From contig NZ_FQVO01000006.1 in assembly GCF_900129385.1 (NCBI RefSeq), positions 62,001 through 126,000 on the forward strand: a stretch of 64,000 bases of DNA, in the 5' to 3' direction. A program made the position numbers and the translations under genes. This document shows positions 17,458 through 25,954 of the stretch, in pieces; the first letter of the stretch is position 1; each line of letters opens with the position of its first letter. Source of the DNA: Chryseobacterium takakiae (GTDB taxonomy: Bacteria; Bacteroidota; Bacteroidia; Flavobacteriales; Weeksellaceae). The notes under the pieces were generated by a model. It was not told the origin of the DNA, did not search any database, and was given only the letters and a program-made list of their open reading frames with translations.

Positions 17458-18585
17458 ATGAAAAAAATATTCTATTGTTTGCTGATAGGAGCTTCCTTTA
17501 TATCTCAGTCATGTATTAACGATAACGAAGATCCGGTATCGGTAGCAAAGATCGAGGGATCCATTGCGGAACCGAAAGTAGGAGGGGCAACACAGCCTAA
17601 TCAGGTATGGATTGACCTCAGTGAAACGGATCCCGTAACGAAAGGACCTGTACAAAAGCTGACAAGAAGGACCGACTGGGATATCGCCCTTTATTCAGGA
17701 ACGGAATTTAAAGTGGTGTTGAATTCCTCTATTATGATGGCCGCGGCTAAAATTCCCAATGTTACCAACTTTAGTCAGGTAACGGAAGCCACGGTTTCTA
17801 CCCTGAAAAACCAGGTTCAGGTAGCCAATTTCAATCCTTCCAATGAGATTTATATCGATGATGTTAAGGGAAATTTTCCTGCTGGATATACCGCTATTGA
17901 AGAAATCAAAGCCAATGATTCTGAAAACGGAGTTTACCTGGTCAATATGGGAAAAGAAATCTACACCGGTTCGGTACCCGTTGGTTCCGTTGCGACGGGA
18001 GGCGACAGCCGAGGCTGGAAAAAAGTACAGATTGTACGTTCCGGAGAAGGATATAAAGTAAGATCTGCCGATATAGACGGAAACAATTATTATGAAATAA
18101 CCGTAGCTAAAAATGCGGCCTACAATTATAATTTTATCAGCTTAAAAAATAAAAGCGAAGTCTCCATTCAGCCCGAAAAGAAAAAATGGGATCTGTGTTT
18201 CACGGTATTCACAAACACCATTTCCGGAGCGGGAAGTTACATTTATGCAGATTTTGTAACGATAAATAATGTTGGTGGAACAGGTGCTTATGAAGTGATT
18301 GTTCCTGCAGGAACTTCAGGAGTGGAAGCGTATAATAATTTTAAAACTTCTGATATCAATTCGTCTAAATTCATTTACAATGATCAGCGCATAATCGGTT
18401 CCAACTGGAGAAATCCTGTAGGTACCAATGGTCTGGAAGTATACGGTGACCGTTTTTATATCCTGAAAGATCCCAACGGATATTATTTCAAGTTGAGGTT
18501 CACAAGACTTACCAAAGCCAATACGGACGATCAGGGGGTGAAAGATGAAAGAGGCTTCCCTTCTTTCGAATATAAGCCTTTGTAA
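17458..18585 (+). CDS. HmuY-family lipoprotein
   Basis: This 375-residue protein has a lipoprotein signal (ASFISQSC, Cys near residue 19). The HmuY fold signatures are RTDWDIALYSGTEFKVVLNSS and KKKWDLCFTVFTNTI, followed by FIYNDQRIIGSNWRNP. HmuY proteins of Porphyromonas and relatives capture heme and pass it to the partner TonB receptor encoded next to them, the same arrangement as here (11-base gap). The translation contains no histidine at all, so the bis-histidine ligation of Porphyromonas HmuY is impossible; the methionines in SSIMMAAAKI are possible alternatives. The ligand could differ from heme. Confidence 0.85.
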   Translation: MKKIFYCLLIGASFISQSCINDNEDPVSVAKIEGSIAEPKVGGATQPNQVWIDLSETDPVTKGPVQKLTRRTDWDIALYSGTEFKVVLNSSIMMAAAKIPNVTNFSQVTEATVSTLKNQVQVANFNPSNEIYIDDVKGNFPAGYTAIEEIKANDSENGVYLVNMGKEIYTGSVPVGSVATGGDSRGWKKVQIVRSGEGYKVRSADIDGNNYYEITVAKNAAYNYNFISLKNKSEVSIQPEKKKWDLCFTVFTNTISGAGSYIYADFVTINNVGGTGAYEVIVPAGTSGVEAYNNFKTSDINSSKFIYNDQRIIGSNWRNPVGTNGLEVYGDRFYILKDPNGYYFKLRFTRLTKANTDDQGVKDERGFPSFEYKPL

Positions 18586-18627
18586 GATTTACATTTTCTC
18601 TATTCAATAAATCAAATAAGTATATCT

Positions 18628-19506
18628 ATGAAAAAATTCATTCTTGCAGCTTCTGTTCTTGTAGCAGTATACTCCTGCAAAAAAGAAGAGGGTGCTAAAA
18701 CGGAAACCCAGACAGAAACAAAAGCGGAAACACCGAAATCCAACAATAAAATTGTAACGCTTAACGGCGGAATTACGGAAATTGTGGCGGCATTAGGCCA
18801 TGAAAAAGAAATCGTGGGAACAGATGTTACCAGCACGTATCCGGAATCGCTAAAAGCTACCGCTAAAGATTTAGGACACGTAAGATCCATGACTATAGAG
18901 CCGATTATGGCGGTATCTCCGACTTTAATTTTGGCCTCTGATAAAGATATCAATCCGGAACTGATGGGGAAAATCAAATCTTCAGGAATCAAAACTGAAA
19001 TTTTCAAACAGGAATTTACCGTAGACGGAACCAAAAAGCTGATTGCTGACATGGCAAAAGCCATCGGAAGTACAGATTACCAAAAGCTTAATGATAAAAT
19101 TGATGCGGATTTAAAACAGATTCAGCCTATTGCTAAAAAGCCGAAAGTATTATTCATCTATGCCAGAGGAAACATGCTGATGGTATCAGGGAAAAATACA
19201 CCTATGGCTTCTTTAATTGAGATCGCCGGAGGCGAAAATGCGGTTAATGACTTTGAAGATTTTAAACCTTTAACACCGGAAGCTGTGGTAAAAGCAAATC
19301 CGGACGTGTTATTCTTCTTCACCAGCGGACTGCAGGGAGCCGGAGGAAATGAAGGCGCGCTGAAAATGCCGGGTGTTGCCCAGACCAACGCCGGGAAAAA
19401 CAAAAAGATTATTGCGATGGATGGCGGACTGGTTTCCGGTTTCGGGCCAAGACTGGGTGAAGCGGCTGTACAATTAAACAAACTGCTCATTGAAAACGCA
19501 AAGTAA
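18628..19506 (+). CDS. hmuT: Heme ABC transporter substrate-binding lipoprotein (HmuT-like)
   Basis: This 292-residue protein has a lipoprotein signal (SVLVAVYSC) and a low-complexity Lys/Glu/Thr linker (about 20-45). A class III periplasmic-binding fold follows: VTLNGGITEIVAALGHEKEIVGTD, GHVRSMTIEPIMAVSPTLIL and KANPDVLFFFTSG. The closest known type is HmuT/ShuT of heme importers, where a Tyr or His contacts heme. It is followed by the permease gene with an overlap of 17 bases, so the two are translationally coupled. Cobalamin-binding relatives share the fold; the HmuS and HmuY context favours heme. Confidence 0.88.
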   Translation: MKKFILAASVLVAVYSCKKEEGAKTETQTETKAETPKSNNKIVTLNGGITEIVAALGHEKEIVGTDVTSTYPESLKATAKDLGHVRSMTIEPIMAVSPTLILASDKDINPELMGKIKSSGIKTEIFKQEFTVDGTKKLIADMAKAIGSTDYQKLNDKIDADLKQIQPIAKKPKVLFIYARGNMLMVSGKNTPMASLIEIAGGENAVNDFEDFKPLTPEAVVKANPDVLFFFTSGLQGAGGNEGALKMPGVAQTNAGKNKKIIAMDGGLVSGFGPRLGEAAVQLNKLLIENAK

Positions 19507-20533
19507 ATTATACGTTTACCTTATCATAAGTGCCATACTGCTTCTCATCATAGCAGTATGGTCACTCAATACCGGAGTCTACGACTTTGCCGGAAAATCT
19601 GCCTTTGAAGTGTTGGGAAAAGTTATAAAAGGAGATGCCAATCTGCCGTTGAGCGACAAATATGTAGTGTGGGATGTGAGAGCAGCAAGAATTATCATGG
19701 CGATCCTTATCGGAAGTATGCTTGCCGTTTCGGGAACCAGTCTTCAGGGATTATTTAAAAATCCGCTGGCAACAGGAGATTTGATAGGACTGACATCGGG
19801 TGCAACATTATTGGCCGCAATTACTATTGTTTTAGGAGGATATTTCAGACAGTATCTTCCTGAAGCCGTACAATTTTCGCTGGTGGGTATTGCTGCTTTT
19901 ATCGGTTCATTATTATCCATGCTGTTAGTATATAAGATTTCCACAAGCGGTGGGAAAACTAATGTTGTCATGATGTTGCTAACGGGAGTTGCCATTACGG
20001 CTATCGGTTTTTCTGTTACCGGGTTCCTGATTTATATTTCTAAAGACGATCAGTTGAGAGATTTAACATTCTGGAATTTAGGAAGTTTGGCCGCTGCAAC
20101 ATGGACGAAGAATATTATTTTAGGCATTGTCCTTTTAATTTCCTACATCATTTTGTTACCTAAAGGGAAAGCATTAAATGCCATGATGCTGGGTGAAAAA
20201 GATGCGCAACATCTCGGGATTAATGTGGAAATGCTAAAAAAACAGATCATTATTATTACGGCACTCATGATCGGAAGCTGTGTCGCATTTTCAGGAACCA
20301 TTGGGTTTGTCGGCCTTATTGTGCCGTATATTTTAAGGCTTTTATTTAAATCGGATTATGCTTTCATTTTACCCTTATCAGCAATATGCGGAAGTATTTT
20401 ATTGTTGACGGCAGATACATTCAGCAGAAGCATTGTGGAGCCTTCGGAACTTCCTATCGGGATTTTAACGGCATTAATGGGCGGTCCTATTTTCATTGCC
20501 ATTTTGGTTAAATTCAAAAAATCGCTGTCATGA
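19490..20533 (+). CDS. hmuU: Heme ABC transporter permease (FecCD family)
   Basis: This 347-residue polytopic protein has the FecCD/BtuC signature: WDVRAARIIMAILIGSMLAVSGTSLQGLFKNPLATGDLIGLTSG near the N-terminus, HLGINVEMLKKQIIII, and FSGTIGFVGLIVPYILRLLF in the last third. Ten transmembrane segments are expected. No ATG fits the family start; the frame opens at TTG 19490, inside the end of hmuT, giving a 17-base overlap typical of coupled translation. Its TGA overlaps the ATG of the ATPase gene. It forms the inner-membrane channel with HmuV. Confidence 0.9.
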   Translation: MKTQSKLYVYLIISAILLLIIAVWSLNTGVYDFAGKSAFEVLGKVIKGDANLPLSDKYVVWDVRAARIIMAILIGSMLAVSGTSLQGLFKNPLATGDLIGLTSGATLLAAITIVLGGYFRQYLPEAVQFSLVGIAAFIGSLLSMLLVYKISTSGGKTNVVMMLLTGVAITAIGFSVTGFLIYISKDDQLRDLTFWNLGSLAAATWTKNIILGIVLLISYIILLPKGKALNAMMLGEKDAQHLGINVEMLKKQIIIITALMIGSCVAFSGTIGFVGLIVPYILRLLFKSDYAFILPLSAICGSILLLTADTFSRSIVEPSELPIGILTALMGGPIFIAILVKFKKSLS

Positions 20534-21300
20534 TAAAGGCGCATCAGATCAGTTATCAACAAAAAGAATTTCATATTCTGGATTCGGTGGATGTTCACCT
20601 CGGATATGGTGAATTTTTGGCCATCGTCGGTCCAAACGGAGCCGGAAAGTCAAGTCTTTTGAGCATTCTGGCGAATGAAGTGAAATCAAAACACCAGGTT
20701 TTATTTAAAGATAAAAACATCAGCGAATGGAAAGTAGGCGAACTTTCAAAACATAAAGCTAAATTTTCCCAGCACAATAGCAACGATATTCCGCTTGAAG
20801 TAAAGGATGTCGTGATGATGGGCCGCTATCCGTATTTCGATGCACAGCCGGCACAGGAAGATTACGAAGCCATGAATTCCATGATGTATGAAACCGATAT
20901 TTTCCATCTTAAAAACAGGGAATACAACACGTTGTCAGGAGGAGAAAAGCAAAGGGTACATCTTTCCAGGGTCATGGCACAGCTTCAGAATGAAATTGCC
21001 CATAAAGTCCTTTTCCTTGATGAACCGCTTAATAATCTGGATGTAAAACATCAGTATAAAGCTTTGGAAATTATTAAAAAATTTACGAAAAAAAACAATT
21101 CTGCCATTGTTGTTCTTCATGACCTTAATCTTGCGGCACAATACGCAGATAAAATTTTATTAATGAAATCCGGGAGAATTGCAGCCTGCGGAACACCGGA
21201 AGAAGTCTTTACCGCTGAAAACATCAGCGAAGCGTATAATTTTCCCTGCACGATCTGCGATCATCCCATCACCGGCAGGCCAATGATTATTTTTGGATAA
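20530..21300 (+). CDS. hmuV: Heme ABC transporter ATP-binding protein
   Basis: This 256-residue ATPase has Walker A GPNGAGKSS (34-42), the signature TLSGGEKQRVHLSRVMAQL, Walker B KVLFLDEPLNNLD and the switch histidine in VVLHDLNLAAQYAD. This is the HmuV/FepC type. Its ATG overlaps the permease stop (ATGA). The C-terminal segment CTICDHPITGRPMIIFG is typical of flavobacterial heme ABC ATPases. It energises import of heme through HmuU with HmuT as the donor. Confidence 0.93.
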   Translation: MIKAHQISYQQKEFHILDSVDVHLGYGEFLAIVGPNGAGKSSLLSILANEVKSKHQVLFKDKNISEWKVGELSKHKAKFSQHNSNDIPLEVKDVVMMGRYPYFDAQPAQEDYEAMNSMMYETDIFHLKNREYNTLSGGEKQRVHLSRVMAQLQNEIAHKVLFLDEPLNNLDVKHQYKALEIIKKFTKKNNSAIVVLHDLNLAAQYADKILLMKSGRIAACGTPEEVFTAENISEAYNFPCTICDHPITGRPMIIFG

Positions 21301-21301
21301 T

Positions 21302-21952
21302 ATGGAAAAAAAGGACTTGAAAATAATAGCACAGAACCTTGCGAATCCGCAGGGAGAGAAAGGGATTGAGATTGGTGAAATGATGAATGCCACCAATATC
21401 GGAATGACGCTGGAAAGCATCAAAACACTGTTAATAGAAGACAACGAACAAATTCTTGAAATCGGGCACGGAAATGCAGATCATGTGAAAAGCATTTTAA
21501 ATAAAGCTGCAAACATACAATATACCGGAATCGATATTTCCGAAACCATGCATCAGGAAGCGAAAAGGCTGAATAAGCATTTTGGAGATCAGGCAGATTT
21601 TGTTTTGTATGAAGGAAAGAAATTACCATTTCAGGATAAAACTTTCGACAAGATATTTACGGTAAACACGGTGTATTTCTGGGAGCAGCCGGTTGAATAT
21701 TTAAATGAAATATACCGCGTCCTGAAAGACAACGGAACGTTTGTACTCACCTTCGGACAAAAGGATTTCATGGAAAAGCTGCCTTTCACTCCGTTTGGTT
21801 TTACCTTGTACAGCAACAGTGAAATGGAAGAAATGATTTCTAAAAGTCATTTTAAAAGAATGAAAATTTCAGAACGGGAAGAGCAGATCAAAAGCAAAAC
21901 ATCAGAAGAAACAATAACAAGAAATTATACAATTTTAACCATTAAAAAATAA
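21302..21952 (+). CDS. Class I SAM-dependent methyltransferase in the heme operon
   Basis: This 216-residue protein has the SAM-binding sequence ILEIGHGNADHVKSIL (the usual GxGxG is GHGNA), GIDISETMHQEAKRL and LPFQDKTFDKIFTVNTVYFW, giving a Methyltransf_11-type core. It begins at ATG 21302; an in-frame TTG 9 bases upstream overlaps hmuV and is less likely. It lies between hmuV and hmuS with gaps of 1 and 5 bases, so it is part of the same transcript. A methyltransferase is not a standard component of heme import; its substrate is unknown. Confidence 0.85.
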   Translation: MEKKDLKIIAQNLANPQGEKGIEIGEMMNATNIGMTLESIKTLLIEDNEQILEIGHGNADHVKSILNKAANIQYTGIDISETMHQEAKRLNKHFGDQADFVLYEGKKLPFQDKTFDKIFTVNTVYFWEQPVEYLNEIYRVLKDNGTFVLTFGQKDFMEKLPFTPFGFTLYSNSEMEEMISKSHFKRMKISEREEQIKSKTSEETITRNYTILTIKK

Positions 21953-21957
21953 AAATA

Positions 21958-22986
21958 ATGAGCACATTAGTACACGATCTAAAAGAAAAATGGGAAGCTC
22001 TTAAAGCAGATAATCCTCATTTGAGAATCCGTAATGCAGCTGCAGAACTAGGAGTAAGCGAAGCGGAATTGCTGGCTACAAACGTAGGAGAAGGCGTAAC
22101 GGTTTTAAAGCCGGAATTTAAGGATATTCTTACCGAAACGGAACAGTTGGGAAAAGTAATGGCGCTTACCCGCAATGACGAGTGTGTTCATGAAAGAAAA
22201 GGAACGTACCTGAACGGCGATTTCAGCAGTCCTCATGCACAGCTTTTCGTGGGAGAAGATATTGATCTCAGAATCTTTCTTAATCACTGGAAGTTCGCTT
22301 TTGCAGTGGTGGAAGGTGATAAAAAAAGCCTGCAGTTCTTTGGAAAGGACGGACTGGCTCTTCATAAAATTTATTTAACCAAAGACAGCAATGAAGCTGC
22401 TTTTGATGCCATAGTAGAAAAATTCACAGCCGATGAGCAGCATTCAATCCTGGAATGCGAAGCAGTTGCTCCTAAAGCCGAAGAAAAACCAGATTCTGAA
22501 ATTGATGTGGAAGGTTTCCAGAAAGCATGGAGAGAATTGAAAGATACCCACGATTTCTTCATGATGACCAGGAAATTCGGGGTGAGCAGAACGCAGGCAT
22601 TACGACTGGCTCCGGAAGGTTTTACCCAAAAAATCGACAGCTCGAAAGTTGTTAATGTATTGGAAGACGCTTCCGAAAAGCAGCTTCCGATCATGATTTT
22701 TGTTGGGAATAGAGGAATCATCCAAATCCATACAGGAAATGTTAAAAAGACGCTTTGGCACCAGCAATGGTTCAATGTGATGGATCCGGATTTTAATCTT
22801 CATCTCGACGTCACGAAAATCGCTGAAGCATGGATCGTGAAAAAACCTACGGAAGACGGAGAGGTTACTGCTATTGAAGTATTTAATAATGAGGGCGATT
22901 TTATCGTACAGTTTTTCGGAAAAAGAAAGCCGGGAATCCCGGAACTTCAGGAGTGGAAAAATCTGGTCGCAGATCTTGAAAAATAA
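21958..22986 (+). CDS. hmuS: HmuS/HemS-type hemin-degrading or heme-trafficking protein
   Basis: This 342-residue protein has the internal duplication typical of the HemS/ChuS family (LKEKWEALKADNPHLRIRNAA...GVSEAELLATNVG and QKAWRELKDTHDFFMMTRKFGVSRTQALRLAP). Each half carries the IFVGNRGIIQIHTGNV-like beta segments, with LWHQQWFNVMDPDFNLHLDV near the end. The family binds heme in the cytoplasm and in several species breaks it down or hands it on. It is the last gene of the operon, followed by a terminator. Confidence 0.93.
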   Translation: MSTLVHDLKEKWEALKADNPHLRIRNAAAELGVSEAELLATNVGEGVTVLKPEFKDILTETEQLGKVMALTRNDECVHERKGTYLNGDFSSPHAQLFVGEDIDLRIFLNHWKFAFAVVEGDKKSLQFFGKDGLALHKIYLTKDSNEAAFDAIVEKFTADEQHSILECEAVAPKAEEKPDSEIDVEGFQKAWRELKDTHDFFMMTRKFGVSRTQALRLAPEGFTQKIDSSKVVNVLEDASEKQLPIMIFVGNRGIIQIHTGNVKKTLWHQQWFNVMDPDFNLHLDVTKIAEAWIVKKPTEDGEVTAIEVFNNEGDFIVQFFGKRKPGIPELQEWKNLVADLEK

Positions 22987-23003
22987 ATAGTTAGATTAAT
23001 TGT

Positions 23004-23037
23004 AAGGCCGTTTTGTTTTGTGCAGGGCGGCTTTTTT
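23004..23037 (+). terminator. Terminator of the heme-uptake operon
   Basis: Stem AAGGCCG against CGGCTT followed by T6 lies 18 bases after the hmuS stop. Confidence 0.65.
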
Positions 23038-23039
23038 AA

Positions 23040-23330
23040 TAATTAAATTAAAACAAAACCGTCAGATATATAAAAGACAATTTGTGCTTTCGTTACTTCG
23101 AGTAGATTTTGAAGAAATCGTATCGAGAAGTTGCACTGCGGGTTACCTTATTTATAGGTTCTCGATAATAAAATTGTTTCAGAACTTTACTCGAACAGAC
23201 GGACTAATAACCGAATTGGCTGATCAAATATGAAATATTTCAAATTATAAATTGGAATAGGTCTTAAAATTAAATTTAAAAACAAAACTTTCCGATCTTT
23301 GCGTTACATTAAATAACCTGATTAGTAAAA
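23040..23330. other. Non-coding interval with a degenerate TATCGAGAA-type repeat
   Basis: The stretch TTCGAGTAGATTTTGAAG ... ATCGTATCGAGAAGTT ... GTTCTCGATAAT (about 23097-23170) contains related short inverted and direct copies of the TCGAGAA sequence. It resembles a worn intergenic repeat. GATCTTTG at about 23295, a near match to the -7 consensus, may start the next gene. No gene is seen. Confidence 0.35.
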
Positions 23331-24203
23331 ATGAAAAATATTTTCTCAATAGTATTGCTTGCTTTTTTCTGTTCATTGAATGCCCAGAATTTCAAAGCCT
23401 ACCAGTTTTATGATAAAAAAGGAAGGGAAATAAGCACTGAAAAACTGGTGAAGGAATTGGTTGATTACGATGTTGTTTTCTTTGGTGAAAATCATAACAA
23501 CTCCATCAATCACTGGTTGCAGCTAAAAGTTACCGAAGCGCTTTATAAAAAGAAAAACGGACAGCTGATCCTGGGTGCCGAAATGTTTGAACGGGATAAC
23601 CAGGAACAGCTTAATAAATACCTTAACGGAACTTTCGATTTCAAGACATTGAAAGATTCTGCCCGTTTGTGGAATAATTTTTCTACCGATTATCAACCGT
23701 TGGTTGATTTTGCTAAAGCTAAAAAATTACCGTTTTTCGCCACCAATGTTCCGAGAAGATATGCTTCCCAGACTTCGAAAGAAGGCCTGGAATCCCTGAA
23801 TAGTTTGTCTCAGAAAGATAAGAGCTATATTGCAAAGCTTCCGATCAACGTCACCCTGGAAACGCCGGGTTATCCGGAAATGAAAAAAATGATGGGCGAC
23901 CATGCGGAGGAAATGAAAGTGATGAATTTTATCTCGGCACAAGCTGTTAAAGATGCCACGATGGCGGAATCGATTCTTAAAAATATGCAAACCGGGAAAA
24001 CATTTATTCATTATAACGGAAATTACCACAGCAAAGAGTTTGGGGGAATTTATTGGTTTATTAAACAGAAAAATCCCGGTCTGAAAATGGCCGTGATCTC
24101 CGTTTTTGAGTCGGAAGATCCTGAACTGAAAATTCCTGAAAAAGAGTACATTCCTACAGATTTTAACCTGGTATTGCCTGTGGATATGACGAAGACGTAT
24201 TGA
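23331..24203 (+). CDS. ChaN-like, heme-binding-associated exported protein
   Basis: This 290-residue protein has a signal peptide (MKNIFSIVLLAFFCSLNAQ) and the ChaN/DUF399 domain (VVFFGENHNNSINHWLQLKV; LGAEMFERDNQEQLNKYL; IHYNGNYHSKEFGG). Relatives such as ChaN of Campylobacter are iron-regulated lipoproteins that bind stacked heme molecules. The paired His residues in GENHNNSINH and NYHS are candidate ligands. Here the signal lacks a lipobox, so the protein may be periplasmic. Its position just after the heme operon, with its own promoter, supports a heme link. Confidence 0.88.
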   Translation: MKNIFSIVLLAFFCSLNAQNFKAYQFYDKKGREISTEKLVKELVDYDVVFFGENHNNSINHWLQLKVTEALYKKKNGQLILGAEMFERDNQEQLNKYLNGTFDFKTLKDSARLWNNFSTDYQPLVDFAKAKKLPFFATNVPRRYASQTSKEGLESLNSLSQKDKSYIAKLPINVTLETPGYPEMKKMMGDHAEEMKVMNFISAQAVKDATMAESILKNMQTGKTFIHYNGNYHSKEFGGIYWFIKQKNPGLKMAVISVFESEDPELKIPEKEYIPTDFNLVLPVDMTKTY

Positions 24204-24306
24204 TGGTGAGAGGTGAAAGGTAAGAGGTGAGAAGTAAGAAGTGAGAGGTGAGAAGTGAGAAGTGAGAAGTGAGAAGTGAGAAGTGAGAGGTGAGAAGTAA
24301 GAGGTG
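24204..24306. repeat. Heptamer tandem repeat, GTGAGAA type
   Basis: About 14 imperfect head-to-tail copies of GTGAGAA/GTGAGAG/GTAAGAG immediately follow the ChaN-like stop codon. The central copies are identical. This is a microsatellite, not a coding region, and copy number is expected to vary between strains. Confidence 0.85.
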
Positions 24307-24508
24307 CTTTGGTATATTCAATTTATTTTTGCTGGTTGTGCGGATTACGCAGATTTTAATTTTAAAATAAAATGTTAAAACAAGTAAGATAAGCAGTAAA
24401 ATATACGAAATCATCTATGGAAATCTGTGGTCATAGATATACGGAAAGGTTGCTATAATCATAAATAAAATAATACGACACGGTTTTGAAAAATTTAGAA
24501 ACATCTTT

Positions 24509-24516
24509 TATCTTTG
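24509..24516 (+). promoter_or_regulatory. Promoter -7 box of the deformylase-like gene
   Basis: TATCTTTG matches TAnnTTTG, with TTTTG at 24484-24488 as -33 element (20-base spacer). It ends 17 bases before the ATG. Confidence 0.65.
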
Positions 24517-24533
24517 CTCAACATTCCGGCAAC

Positions 24534-25163
24534 ATGAAAAAAATAGTATTTTTCTTCGTCTTTTTTATAAGTCTTTTGAATGCCCAGAAGCTTAGTTCTG
24601 ATGAGATTTCCATTATTAATCAAGGTGATGTAACCACAGCATTGCCTATTTATCAAACCACTGATGAAAATCAGCACAGAACGCTGCTTAATATTTCCAC
24701 TGAAATTGATCCGTTAGATAAAAACACGGCAATTTTAGTCCGCAGAATGAAGCAATCTTTGCTTTCAACGGATGGAGGCGTAGGCATTGCGGCGCCTCAG
24801 GTCGGCATCAACCGCAAAGTGATTTGGGTACAGCGCTTTGATAAAGCAGGGGAACCGCTGGAATACTTTATCAATCCGGTGATTGTGTGGAGATCGGAAT
24901 TACAAAATCTTGGACCGGAAGGCGACCTCTCGATTCCCGATTTCAGGGACCAGTTTTACAGGAGCAAGGTAATCCAGCTGGAGTATGTTGACCTGAAAGG
25001 ACAAAAATATTCGGAGATGGTGGAGGGATTTACTGCGGTCATCTTCCAGCATGAGATCGACCATCTTTTCGGAATTTTAATTTCTGATAAAAAGGAGAAA
25101 GAGAAAAACAATTCTTATCAAAAAGTGGACGCTTTCAAAAAAACGGATTCCGTGACCAGATAA
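24534..25163 (+). CDS. Exported peptide-deformylase-like protein with altered metal ligand
   Basis: This 209-residue protein starts with a clear signal peptide (MKKIVFFFVFFISLLNAQ) followed by a deformylase fold. Motif 1 GVGIAAPQVG (82-91) and motif 3 HEIDH (173-177) are intact. Motif 2, normally EGCLS with the cysteine metal ligand, reads EGDLS, with Asp131 in place of Cys. Cytoplasmic deformylases remove the formyl group from nascent proteins; an exported copy cannot do that job. The start at 24534 is chosen because it gives the signal peptide and follows the promoter; a TTG at 24486 would fall at the promoter. It may be an amidase with other substrates or inactive. Confidence 0.85.
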   Translation: MKKIVFFFVFFISLLNAQKLSSDEISIINQGDVTTALPIYQTTDENQHRTLLNISTEIDPLDKNTAILVRRMKQSLLSTDGGVGIAAPQVGINRKVIWVQRFDKAGEPLEYFINPVIVWRSELQNLGPEGDLSIPDFRDQFYRSKVIQLEYVDLKGQKYSEMVEGFTAVIFQHEIDHLFGILISDKKEKEKNNSYQKVDAFKKTDSVTR

Positions 25164-25170
25164 ATTTAGA

Positions 25171-25806
25171 TTAATTCTTCTGTGTGTTGATATTACTGAT
25201 CATATCAATGATTTCCAGAAAGTTATTTTCTTTTTTAAATGCTCTTATCTTTTCAACAATCTCAGGATAATCTTTGAAAAGGACATAAAGGTTTTCTTTT
25301 GCCTTTTCATATTTTTTTTCCTTCATTCTGATCATGTACGGATAAGCGTATAACTTTTTGTCGGGATCAGCGGTGTCCTGAAATACAAAATTCAGATAAT
25401 CTTCAGCAGTTCTTGAAATAGCATTGTATCCTCTTATTGAAGTCAGATAAACATTAAATTTTCCTCCTGAAATTACCTGTCCGAAAGTATTTTCAATTTT
25501 GGTAGGCGTACCAATCAAGGCATAATTATCTGCATATGTCTGAAAATTGTGGAGGGGTACAAATTTCATATCTCCTGAAGAAAAACTAATTAGATCATCA
25601 GGATTATATTTTACCGGATTTTCACTTTCATTTTTTCTGAATTTCAGTTTATCATTCTGGCTGGGGTACCATTTGATCTGTCCGCTCAGCTCGGATGAAT
25701 CTTTAAGAGTAACTTTTCCGCTGGCAAAATCTTTTGCGAAAGGATAGTTTTGGGCATAAAAAAATAATGAGATAAATAAGAAAGTCAGTGTAATTAATTG
25801 TTTCAT
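25171..25806 (-). CDS. Exported protein of unknown function
   Basis: This 211-residue protein has a signal peptide (MKQLITLTFLFISLFFYAQ). A beta-rich region rich in Lys and Asp follows (GKVTLKDSSELSGQIKWYPS ... SFSSGDMKFVPLHNFQTYAD ... YLTSIRGYNAISR), then a helical tail (KYEKAKENLYVLFKDYPEIVEKIRAFKKENNF). No catalytic motif or known domain is recognised. It is convergent with the deformylase-like gene, 7 bases from its stop. Confidence 0.7.
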   Translation of the reverse strand: MKQLITLTFLFISLFFYAQNYPFAKDFASGKVTLKDSSELSGQIKWYPSQNDKLKFRKNESENPVKYNPDDLISFSSGDMKFVPLHNFQTYADNYALIGTPTKIENTFGQVISGGKFNVYLTSIRGYNAISRTAEDYLNFVFQDTADPDKKLYAYPYMIRMKEKKYEKAKENLYVLFKDYPEIVEKIRAFKKENNFLEIIDMISNINTQKN

Positions 25807-25907
25807 GAAGATAGTTTTGGGTTCACAAATGTATGAATTATGATTTAAATCTTTACCTTATAATGAGCATGATATACAGTTTTAATCATTCCGGGATTAA
25901 TTAAAAA

Positions 25908-25940
25908 AATAAATCTGCTCCAGGAAGAAACAGATTTATT
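25908..25940. terminator. Terminator of the ohr operon
   Basis: A perfect 10-bp inverted repeat, AATAAATCTG and CAGATTTATT, lies 15 bases downstream of the ohr stop on the minus strand. Confidence 0.7.
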
Positions 25941-25954
25941 TATATAAGGATATC

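Noticed and set aside
24163..24414. Open frame with repeated HFSLLTS on the minus strand
   Set aside because: It is only the heptamer microsatellite read in frame.
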